DNA of 5,332 nucleotides from Clostridiales bacterium (lineage in GTDB: Bacteria; Bacillota; Clostridia; Oscillospirales; Oscillospiraceae), in assembly GCA_021199695.1 (NCBI GenBank), contig JAJQHP010000037.1:1-5332 (forward strand), written 5' to 3'. Both the position numbers and the translations under genes were made by a program. How positions within the stretch are numbered: position 1 is the stretch's first letter; the number at the start of each line of letters is the position of its first letter. The notes below the pieces were generated by a model. That model had not been told where the DNA came from and ran no database searches. It saw nothing but the letters and a program-made list of their open reading frames with translations. Shown here in pieces: positions 1-5,332 of the stretch.

Positions 1-753
1 GTCCAGGATATAGCCCTCCACATTGACCCTGCCGTGCTCCTCCACCGTGGGGCGGACCCCCACGTTGGTCACGGCGACGGCCTTTGTCCCGTCCTCCAGC
101 GCCACCCGGGCAGTGTACACCCCGTAGGCAGGGACGATGACCTCCGGGGGAATGGACAGGTTGACGGTGGGAAAGCCCAGGGTGTGGCCCAGGTGCTTCC
201 CCGGGGCCACCCGCTGGCTGAGAATATGGGGATGGCCCAGAAAGGCGTCGGCCTCCTCCATCTCCCCCCGCCGGATGAGATCGCGGATGTGGGTGGAGGA
301 GATACGGACGCCGTTGCGCTCGATGCGGCCGATGATGTCGCAGCCTACCCCAAGCTGGCGGCACACCGCCTGGAGCCGCTCCGGGGTGCCCTCCCCCCGG
401 TAGCCAAACCGGAAGTCGTGGCCCGCCACCACATGGACGGCCCCGTGCTCCTTCACCAGATAGTCGGTGATAAAATCCCGCCAGTCCATCCCCATCATCT
501 CCCGGAAGGGGGCCAGCAGCACCTCATGGATGCCGTGATACCGGCTCATGAGCCACTCCCGGTCCTCCAGGGTGTTCAGCAGCGGCTCCGGGTGTCCCGT
601 GAGCAGGGCGGAGGGGTGCTGGTCAAAGGTAAAGGCGCAGGGCACGGCGTCCAGCTCCGCCGCCCGCTGTCTGGCCCGGTCCAGCAGGACGCCGTGGGCC
701 TGATGTACTCCGTCGAAAAAGCCCAGGGCGATGACTCGTCTTGTCGTTGGCAT
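1..753 (-). CDS. ribF: Bifunctional riboflavin kinase / FAD synthetase RibF (3' end cut by window)
   Basis: Cytoplasmic enzyme that phosphorylates riboflavin to FMN and adenylylates FMN to FAD. I read 251 codons with no stop; the gene runs off the left edge, so roughly the last 50-60 residues of a usual ~310-residue RibF are missing. The N-terminal FAD synthetase domain shows GFFDGVHQAH (residues 11-20), GHDFRFGYRGEG (111-122) and ISSTHIRDLI (151-160). The riboflavin kinase domain begins near residue 180 with LGHTLGFPTVN (188-198), GVYTARV (211-217) and TNVGVRPT (229-236). Glu246 in VEGYILD fits the catalytic glutamate of the kinase. The ATG at 753-751 sits 9 bases after a GAGG Shine-Dalgarno and 16 bases after the truB stop. 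The nucleotide-binding HxGH is HQAH here, and the kinase motif has His where Arg is usual (GRxLGxPTxN). Identification is secure; the effect of these changes is unknown. Confidence 0.96.
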   Translation of the reverse strand, partial: MPTTRRVIALGFFDGVHQAHGVLLDRARQRAAELDAVPCAFTFDQHPSALLTGHPEPLLNTLEDREWLMSRYHGIHEVLLAPFREMMGMDWRDFITDYLVKEHGAVHVVAGHDFRFGYRGEGTPERLQAVCRQLGVGCDIIGRIERNGVRISSTHIRDLIRRGEMEEADAFLGHPHILSQRVAPGKHLGHTLGFPTVNLSIPPEVIVPAYGVYTARVALEDGTKAVAVTNVGVRPTVEEHGRVNVEGYILD

Positions 754-760
754 GGTGTTT

Positions 761-766
761 GACCTC
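761..766 (-). promoter_or_regulatory. Shine-Dalgarno of ribF
   Basis: The minus strand reads GAGGTC here, with 9 bases between GAGG and the ATG at 753. It lies in the 16-base truB-ribF gap. It supports the short N-terminus in which the FAD synthetase motif starts only about 10 residues into the protein. Confidence 0.7.
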
Positions 767-769
767 GTT

Positions 770-1669
770 TTATCTGTTTGAAGGAGAAGTCTCTCCCGGC
801 GGGGCGAAAAAGCTCTTTCTGGTTTTCATCTGCCCCTGGGACAGCTCCCCCAGCATGAGGAACTCCCCGCTCTCGCCGTAGACCCGGTAAAGGCCCTCCG
901 GCCCCGACCGGCGGAAGGGGTTTCCGTTGCGGCAGCGGCGCTCCGCCTCCCCCCGGACAGAGACGGCGGGGTAGCGTTCAAAATACCGGTCTGTGGGGAG
1001 CAGCAGCGCCTCTCCCCGGCCCTCCCGGACCGCCTGGGCCACCGTCTCCAGAGAGACCGCCTGACTAAGCGTAAAGCCCGCCGCCTCCGTCCGCCGGAGG
1101 GCGGACATACAGCCGCCGCAGCCCAGGGCCGCGCCGATGTCGTGGCAGAGGGTGCGGATGTAGGTCCCCTTGGAGCAGCGGACGCGGAGGGCGTATTCCT
1201 CCGGCCCCAGCTGCTCCCCCAGCTCCAGGGCGTAAATGGTGATCGTCCGGGGCTTCCGCTCCACCGTCCGTCCCTTCCGGGCCAGCTGATAGAGCTTCTG
1301 CCCGTCCACCTTGAGGGCGGAGTACATGGGCGGGATCTGCTGAATTTCTCCCCGGAACCGGCCCAATACCGCCTCGATCTGCCCCCGGTCACAGGCGACG
1401 GGGCGCTGCTCCAGAATCTGTCCGGTGGTGTCCTGGGTGTCGGTGACGAGGCCCAGGCGGAGGGTGGCAAGGTACTCCTTCTCTCCGCTCTCGGCAAACT
1501 CCACCGCCCGGGTGGCCCGGCCCACAAAGACGGGGAGCACTCCGGTGGCCATGGGGTCCAGGGTCCCGGCGTGGCCCACCCGGCGCTCCCCCAGCAGATG
1601 GCGGAGTTTGGCGCATACATCCATGCTGGTCCAGTCCATGGGCTTGTCAATGATGATGATACCGTTCAT
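770..1669 (-). CDS. truB: tRNA pseudouridine-55 synthase TruB
   Basis: Isomerises uridine 55 in the T-psi-C loop of elongator tRNAs to pseudouridine, in the cytoplasm. The protein is 299 residues, the normal bacterial TruB length (about 300). It opens with the family start MNGIIIIDKPMDWTS. The catalytic aspartate is Asp38 in GHAGTLDPMATGVLPV (residues 32-47). KEYLATLRLG (64-73) carries the conserved active-site Tyr66. PPMYSALKVDGQKLYQLAR (113-131) and CSKGTYIRTLCHDIG (165-179, with the conserved Arg172) complete the catalytic core. ALRRTEAAGF (190-199) closes the core; the rest, from about 226, is the small C-terminal PUA-like tRNA-binding domain. The start is 3 bases after the nrnA stop, with a Shine-Dalgarno overlapping that stop, so translation is probably coupled. 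Nothing looks truncated or abnormal. Confidence 0.98.
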   Translation of the reverse strand: MNGIIIIDKPMDWTSMDVCAKLRHLLGERRVGHAGTLDPMATGVLPVFVGRATRAVEFAESGEKEYLATLRLGLVTDTQDTTGQILEQRPVACDRGQIEAVLGRFRGEIQQIPPMYSALKVDGQKLYQLARKGRTVERKPRTITIYALELGEQLGPEEYALRVRCSKGTYIRTLCHDIGAALGCGGCMSALRRTEAAGFTLSQAVSLETVAQAVREGRGEALLLPTDRYFERYPAVSVRGEAERRCRNGNPFRRSGPEGLYRVYGESGEFLMLGELSQGQMKTRKSFFAPPGETSPSNR

Positions 1670-1671
1670 GT

Positions 1672-1677
1672 CTCACC
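1672..1677 (-). promoter_or_regulatory. Shine-Dalgarno of truB, embedded in the nrnA stop
   Basis: The minus strand reads GGTGAG, matching the GGTGA part of the full anti-16S complement AGGAGGTGA in correct register for the ATG at 1669. The TGA inside it (1675-1673) is the nrnA stop codon. A ribosome ending nrnA therefore stands on the truB initiation site, which argues for termination-reinitiation coupling. Confidence 0.6.
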
Positions 1678-2629
1678 GACCATTTAAAACGGTACAGATG
1701 GCCTCCAGCACCCGGCGCTCCATCCCCGCCCGGTCGATGCCGGAGACGGTGGCTCCCGAGGCGGCGGCGTGACCGCCGCCCCCCAGCAGGGCGCAGGTGT
1801 CGGTGTCGTTGAGATAGTCCGCATCCGTCCGCAGGCTCAGCTTCCACTGGCCGGGGGCCAGCTCCCGGAGGGTGGCGGCGGCCCGGACTCCCTCCACCTG
1901 GCGGAGCAGGGCGGACAGCTCCTCGCTGTCCGCCTCCGAGGCCCCTACCTGGGCCATGTCCTCCAGGGAGACACCCCCGATGACCACCCGGCCCTCCTCG
2001 TAGTAGCGGGCACTCTGGAGCAGACGGCTCTCCAGCTCCAGCCGTTTCCGGCTTTTCGTCTGGAAGCACCGCCGGTTGATCTCCCGGAAGAAGTCCCCGT
2101 ACTCCATCACCTGGGCGGCGATGCGGTGGGTGGTGGGGGTGGTGTTGCTGTAGACAAAGCAGCCCGTGTCGGTGGAGACAGCCAGATAGATGGCCCGGGC
2201 GATCTCCGCGTCCATGACCTCCAGCCCCTCCCGGCAGATGCGGTAGATGATCTCCCCACAGGCGGCGGCAGAGGCGTCCAGACAGGTGTGCCGGGCGTAG
2301 CCGGAGTTGGAGGGGTGGTGGTCGATGCACAGCTCCGTTTTGCCCCGGTACGCTGCAAAGTCTGCGGGGAACAGCCCCTCCGTGGCGATGTCCACCGCCA
2401 CGATATGCTCCGGCTCATAGCCCGCCGGGGCGAAATAGGGCTGAATGTCCCCCAGATAGGTGTCCGTGACCCCGGGGTTGGGGGCCACCCAGGCGGTTTT
2501 TCCCCGTTTGACCAGAGCGGCGCACAGGGCGGCGGCGCAGCCCAGGGTGTCCCCGTCCGGGCGCACATGGGTCAGGATGAGGAACCGGTCCCGCTCCATG
2601 AGCCACCGGGCGGCCTCACACTCCCTCAT
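1673..2629 (-). CDS. nrnA: DHH/DHHA1 phosphoesterase, NrnA-type nanoRNase / pAp phosphatase
   Basis: Cytoplasmic Mn-dependent phosphoesterase. Characterised NrnA proteins degrade 2-5 nt RNA oligomers and dephosphorylate pAp; some relatives cleave pApA or cyclic dinucleotides. The 318 residues match the family (B. subtilis NrnA about 313). DHH motifs run in order: HVRPDGDTLG (21-30, metal ligands His21, Asp25, Asp27), VAVDIAT (77-83, Asp80), IDHHPSN (102-108, Asp103-His104-His105) and STDTGCFVYSNT (152-163, Asp154). The DHHA1 domain carries LLGGGGHAAASG (281-292). All expected metal and substrate residues are present, so it should be active. There are no CBS, PAS or GGDEF domains, which rules out GdpP-like proteins. 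The ATG at 2629 has a GGAGG 9 bases upstream inside rbfA; the next ATG (2599) would be too close to motif I and lacks such a site. It overlaps rbfA by 14 bases. Exact substrate is inferred from family. Confidence 0.93.
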   Translation of the reverse strand: MRECEAARWLMERDRFLILTHVRPDGDTLGCAAALCAALVKRGKTAWVAPNPGVTDTYLGDIQPYFAPAGYEPEHIVAVDIATEGLFPADFAAYRGKTELCIDHHPSNSGYARHTCLDASAAACGEIIYRICREGLEVMDAEIARAIYLAVSTDTGCFVYSNTTPTTHRIAAQVMEYGDFFREINRRCFQTKSRKRLELESRLLQSARYYEEGRVVIGGVSLEDMAQVGASEADSEELSALLRQVEGVRAAATLRELAPGQWKLSLRTDADYLNDTDTCALLGGGGHAAASGATVSGIDRAGMERRVLEAICTVLNGR

Positions 2630-2975
2630 GCTCTTTGGCCTCCAGGTCGTCCATGATGTGGAGAATGTGGGCCCCCTCGTCGATGGAGTGGTCCACGATG
2701 AATTGCAGCTCCGGGGTGTGGCGCAGGTTCATGGTCCGGCTCAGCTCCCGGCGGAGGTAGCCGGCAGTGGATTTCAGCCCCTTCCGCAGCTCCTTCTCGT
2801 CGGCGCAGTCCAGGGCGCTGATATAAATTTTGCTGACGCTCAAATCGGCGGCGGTGTCCACCCGGACGACGGAGAGCATATGCCCCCCCACTCTCGGGTC
2901 CTTCACCGTCCGCAGCAGGGCGGACAGCTCCCGCTGAATGTCCTCATTGATGCGGTTGATTCGATAGCTTGGCAT
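2616..2975 (-). CDS. rbfA: 30S ribosome-binding factor A
   Basis: Binds the 30S subunit and helps the 5' end of 16S rRNA mature; important for late small-subunit assembly and cold growth. The 119 residues are the usual length and make a single type II KH-like domain. Visible family features are the N-terminal helix MPSYRINRINEDIQREL with KDPRVGG (25-31), the central strands LSVVRVDTAADLSVSKIYIS (35-54), and the kinked helix AGYLRRELSR (71-80) leading to LRHTPELQFIVDHSIDEGAHI (84-104, where the family has LRxxPELxFxxDxSIExG). An upstream in-frame ATG at 3032 would add 19 residues, but it lies inside a stem-loop, lacks a ribosome site and is unlike the family. The ATG at 2975 follows a near-perfect AAAGGAGG and is preferred. 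The 3' end overlaps nrnA. Confidence 0.96.
   Translation of the reverse strand: MPSYRINRINEDIQRELSALLRTVKDPRVGGHMLSVVRVDTAADLSVSKIYISALDCADEKELRKGLKSTAGYLRRELSRTMNLRHTPELQFIVDHSIDEGAHILHIMDDLEAKEHEGV
2639..2643 (-). promoter_or_regulatory. Shine-Dalgarno of nrnA within rbfA
   Basis: GGAGG on the minus strand, 9 bases before the nrnA ATG at 2629, lies in the codons for Leu-Glu-Ala near the rbfA C-terminus. It supports the 2629 start and the 14-base overlap of the two genes. Confidence 0.65.
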
Positions 2976-2980
2976 AGGTG

Positions 2981-2988
2981 CCTCCTTT
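2981..2988 (-). promoter_or_regulatory. Shine-Dalgarno of rbfA
   Basis: The minus strand reads AAAGGAGG, followed by CACCT and the ATG at 2975. This is the strongest ribosome-binding site in the window. It decides the rbfA start against the longer reading from 3032, and suggests rbfA initiates independently rather than by coupling to infB. Confidence 0.85.
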
Positions 2989-2990
2989 GG

Positions 2991-3041
2991 AAAAACGCAG
3001 GGCGCAAAACGCAGAACGGATTTATTCTGCATTCTGCGCCC
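2991..3041 (-). terminator. Stem-loop with trailing U run between infB and rbfA (possible weak terminator or processing site)
   Basis: On the minus-strand RNA, 3041-3025 pairs with 3016-3000 in a 17-bp stem around an 8-base loop. The stem is continuous because two positions form G-U wobbles (3034/3007 and 3031/3010); on the plus strand the same positions would be A-C mismatches. Four bases after the stem comes a run of five U (2995-2991), and the rbfA ribosome site follows directly. It resembles an intrinsic terminator, but the U run is short and offset, so partial termination, RNA processing or 3'-end protection of infB mRNA are equally open. There is no separate promoter I can defend for rbfA, which argues against complete termination. 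Confidence 0.45.
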
Positions 3042-3078
3042 GGCGGGTCGGTTTTATGTGTGGGCGGCGGAGTCCCAA
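3042..3078. other. Short infB-rbfA spacer upstream of the stem-loop
   Basis: Thirty-seven bases directly after the infB stop. No ORF or ribosome site, and no convincing promoter: a TTGGGA on the minus strand at the infB end has no good -10 partner at a normal distance. I see nothing else here. Confidence 0.5.
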
Positions 3079-5331
3079 TTACTGGGCGACCTCCTCCACC
3101 TGGTAGACCTCGAAGATGTCTCCCACCTTGATGTCGCTGAACTTCTCCAGGCCGATGCCGCACTCAAAGCTGGTGGCGACCTCCTTCACGTCGTCCTTGA
3201 ACCGGCGGAGAGAGGCGATGGCCCCCTCGTGGATGACGATGCCGTCCCGCACCAGACGGATCTGGGCGTTGCGGACCACCTTGCCCTCCTTGACGTAGCA
3301 GCCTGCGATGATACCGGCTCCGGTGATCTTGTAGACCTCCCGGACCTCTACCCGGCCCAGCTCCACCTCGCGGTACTTGGGGGCCAGCATGCCCTTCATG
3401 GCCGCCTCGATCTCCTCGATGCAGTCGTAGATGACCCGGTACAGCCGGACGTCCACCTTGTCCCGCTCGATCATGGTGCGGGCCACGTTGTCCGGCCGGA
3501 CGGAGAAGCCCACGATAATGGCGTTGGAGGTGGAGGCCAGCATGACGTCGCTCTCGTTGATGGCGCCCACGCCGGAGTGGATGACGTTCACCCGCACCTC
3601 GTCGTTGGACAGCTTCATCAGGTTCTGGCACACCGCCTCGGCAGAGCCCTGAACGTCGGCCTTGACGATGATCTTCAGCTCCTTCACATCGCCCACCTGA
3701 ATCTGGTCGAACAGGTCGTCCAGGCTGACCTTCTTGGCGGCGGGGGCGGCCAGTGCTTCCTTCTTCTCCTGCTTCCGCTGCTCGGCCAGCTCACGGGCCA
3801 TCCGCTCGTCCGCCACGGCATAGAAGTCGTCCCCTGCGCCGGGGACCTCCGCCATACCGGTGATCTCCACCGGCACGGAGGGGCCGGCCTTTTTGACGGG
3901 ACGGCCGCGGTAATCGGTCATGGCACGGATACGGCCCACGGCGGTGCCGGCAATGATGATGTCGCCCTGCTTCAGGGTGCCGTTCTGCACCAGCAGAGTG
4001 GCCACCGGGCCGCGGCCCTTGTCCAGACGGGCCTCCACCACAGCGCCCCGGGCAGCCCGGTTGGGGTTGGCCTTCAGCTCCCGCATCTCGGCCACCAGCA
4101 GGACGTTCTCCAGCAGGTCGTCGATCCCCTCTCCGGTCTTGGCGGAGATGGGACAGATGATGGTGTCGCCGCCCCACTCCTCGCTGAGCAGGCCGTACTG
4201 GGTCAGCTGCTGCTTGATGGCCTCCGGGTTGGCGTTGGGCAGGTCCATCTTGTTGATGGCCACCACGATGGGGATGTTGGCGGCCTTGGCGTGGTTGATG
4301 GCCTCGATCGTCTGGGGCATGATGCCGTCGTCGGCAGCCACCACCAGGATAGCGATGTCAGTGACCATCGCGCCTCTGGCCCGCATGGCGGTAAACGCCT
4401 CGTGGCCGGGGGTGTCCAGGAAGGTGACCGTCCGGCCGCCGCTGACCTCCACCTGATACGCGCCGATGGCCTGGGTGATGCCGCCCGCCTCTCCGGCGGT
4501 GACGTTGGTGGAGCGGATATAGTCCAGCAGAGAGGTCTTGCCGTGGTCCACGTGGCCCATGACCACGATGACCGGGGGACGGGAGACCAGATCCTCCTCC
4601 CTGTCCTCGGCGGTGTCGATGAGCTTCTCCTCGATGGTGACGACCACCTCATGCTCCACCTTGCAGCCCATCTCCTCGGCCACCAAGGCGGCGGTGTCGA
4701 AGTCGATGACCTCGCTGAGAGAGGCCATGACCCCCATCTTCATCAGCTCCTTGACCACGGAGGCGCCGGTCTTTTTCATCCGGCTGGCCAGCTCGCCCAC
4801 GGAGATCTCGTCCGGGATCTGCACCTTGGTAGGCGCTTTCCGGGCGATCTCCTGCTGGAGGCGGCGCATTTGCTGCCGCTGCTCCTCCTGGCGGCGCTTC
4901 TGGCCCTGGGCGCCCTTGCGCTTCTGCTGGCTGCGGTTGCTCTTGAGCTTCTGCTTGCCCTGGGCCATCTTGTCGGCCCGGTCCGGGGCCAGCTCGTCCA
5001 GGCGGGCGTCATACCGGTCCAGGTTGACGTCGGCGCTCTTGCGGGTGTTGACCACCTTCTTCTGGGGCACCCGGCTGACGGGAGCGGCGGAGGACTGCTG
5101 CTGGGCGTTGGGCTTGTTCTGAGGGGCCTGCTGCTTCTGGGCAGGGGCCTGGGCGTTGGGCTTTGCCGCCTCCTGGGCCTTGACATTCCCGCCCCGCTCC
5201 TGCGGCTTCTGGGCGGGAGCCTGCTGGGGCTTCTGCGCCGGAGACTGCTGGCCCTTCTGGGCGGGCTGCTGCCCGGGCTTTTTGGCGGGGGCGGCGGGCG
5301 GCTTTGCCGGGACGGCCAGGGCGGCCTGGAG
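3079..5331 (-). CDS. infB: Translation initiation factor IF-2 (5' end cut by window)
   Basis: GTPase that places fMet-tRNA on the 30S subunit and promotes 50S joining. The frame is open to the window edge, giving the last 750 residues; the true start lies outside. Numbering from the edge: residues 1-87 are a Pro/Ala/Gln/Lys linker, about 123-165 a highly basic, Gln-rich stretch, and 174-224 an IF2_N domain ([20 protein letters not shown]). The G domain follows with G1 GHVDHGKT (259-266), G2 region [13 protein letters not shown]3 DTPGH (306-310, catalytic-type His310), G4 NKMD (360-363) and G5 SAKTG (396-400). Domain II has [19 protein letters not shown], domain [18 protein letters not shown]. 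The end ([41 protein letters not shown]) is the fMet-tRNA-binding C2 domain. The G2 motif has Ala288 where most bacterial IF2 have His (GITQHIGA). The protein ends normally with TAA at 3081-3079. Identity is certain. Confidence 0.98.
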   Translation of the reverse strand, partial: LQAALAVPAKPPAAPAKKPGQQPAQKGQQSPAQKPQQAPAQKPQERGGNVKAQEAAKPNAQAPAQKQQAPQNKPNAQQQSSAAPVSRVPQKKVVNTRKSADVNLDRYDARLDELAPDRADKMAQGKQKLKSNRSQQKRKGAQGQKRRQEEQRQQMRRLQQEIARKAPTKVQIPDEISVGELASRMKKTGASVVKELMKMGVMASLSEVIDFDTAALVAEEMGCKVEHEVVVTIEEKLIDTAEDREEDLVSRPPVIVVMGHVDHGKTSLLDYIRSTNVTAGEAGGITQAIGAYQVEVSGGRTVTFLDTPGHEAFTAMRARGAMVTDIAILVVAADDGIMPQTIEAINHAKAANIPIVVAINKMDLPNANPEAIKQQLTQYGLLSEEWGGDTIICPISAKTGEGIDDLLENVLLVAEMRELKANPNRAARGAVVEARLDKGRGPVATLLVQNGTLKQGDIIIAGTAVGRIRAMTDYRGRPVKKAGPSVPVEITGMAEVPGAGDDFYAVADERMARELAEQRKQEKKEALAAPAAKKVSLDDLFDQIQVGDVKELKIIVKADVQGSAEAVCQNLMKLSNDEVRVNVIHSGVGAINESDVMLASTSNAIIVGFSVRPDNVARTMIERDKVDVRLYRVIYDCIEEIEAAMKGMLAPKYREVELGRVEVREVYKITGAGIIAGCYVKEGKVVRNAQIRLVRDGIVIHEGAIASLRRFKDDVKEVATSFECGIGLEKFSDIKVGDIFEVYQVEEVAQ
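5194..5265 (-). repeat. Three 24-bp tandem repeats inside the infB linker
   Basis: Codons 23-46 (from the window edge) encode three 8-residue units: [16 protein letters not shown] and PAQKPQER. A fourth loose copy, PAQKQQAP, follows at residues 63-70. At DNA level the units share CAGAAG and CAGCAG-like blocks but differ at several synonymous third positions, for example CCC/CCG for Pro and GCC/GCG for Ala. The repeat is therefore not a very recent duplication. It lies in the region of IF2 that is normally disordered and variable in length. Confidence 0.75.
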
Positions 5332-5332
5332 A

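Noticed and set aside
34..762. Long plus-strand open frame opposite ribF
   Set aside because: It is the antisense shadow of ribF in GC-rich DNA: no ribosome site, no recognisable domain, and the minus strand has a full set of RibF motifs.
1769..2656. 295-codon plus-strand open frame opposite nrnA
   Set aside because: Low-complexity Gly/Pro/Val-rich translation with no family resemblance; the minus strand encodes an intact DHH/DHHA1 protein over the same bases.
2976..3032. N-terminal extension of rbfA from an ATG at 3032
   Set aside because: The start lies inside the stem-loop, has no Shine-Dalgarno, and the 19 added residues are unlike RbfA; the 2975 start has an excellent site.
3042..3078. 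Promoter for rbfA after the infB stop
   Set aside because: A TTGGGA-like -35 exists on the minus strand but there is no acceptable -10 at 16-18 bases; GC-rich spacer gives no further support.
5068..5070. GTG as the infB start or as an internal IF2-beta start
   Set aside because: The frame stays open to the window edge with IF2-like linker sequence, and no ribosome site precedes this GTG. Shorter IF2 forms exist in other bacteria, but nothing here supports one.

Overview
The window is a stretch of a core translation and ribosome-maturation gene cluster. All five genes lie on the minus strand and are read from the right end of the window to the left: infB (5' end outside the window), rbfA, a DHH/DHHA1 phosphoesterase of the NrnA type, truB, and ribF (3' end outside the window). 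Coding sequence fills almost everything. The only real gap is about 100 bases between infB and rbfA. No tRNA, rRNA, mobile element, CRISPR array or phage gene is visible.

The order infB-rbfA-(nrnA)-truB-ribF is the classical Firmicutes/Clostridia arrangement downstream of nusA. The DNA is strongly GC-rich, with G or C at most third codon positions, and start sites carry Bacillota-type GGAGG or GAGGT Shine-Dalgarno sequences. Together these suggest a high-GC clostridial gut bacterium, probably of the Oscillospiraceae/Flavonifractor-like group. The family-level placement is inference; gene order and protein families are seen directly.

From right to left: 3079-5331 encodes the last 750 residues of IF2, with a Pro/Ala/Gln/Lys-rich linker that includes a 24-bp tandem repeat, then the IF2_N, GTPase and C-terminal domains. 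2976-3078 is a spacer with a long stem-loop that pairs completely only in the transcribed orientation. 2616-2975 is rbfA. 1673-2629 is nrnA, overlapping rbfA by 14 bases. 770-1669 is truB, 3 bases after nrnA. 1-753 is the first 251 codons of ribF, 16 bases after truB.

The genes work around translation and RNA. IF2 places initiator tRNA on the ribosome, RbfA matures the 30S subunit, NrnA degrades very short RNA oligomers and pAp, TruB makes pseudouridine 55 in tRNA, and RibF makes FMN and FAD. The tight spacing and overlaps from rbfA to ribF indicate one transcript with coupled translation. I see no evidence of an undescribed system. The points worth a second look are the infB-rbfA stem-loop, the IF2 linker repeat, and a few substitutions at normally conserved motif positions in IF2 and RibF.
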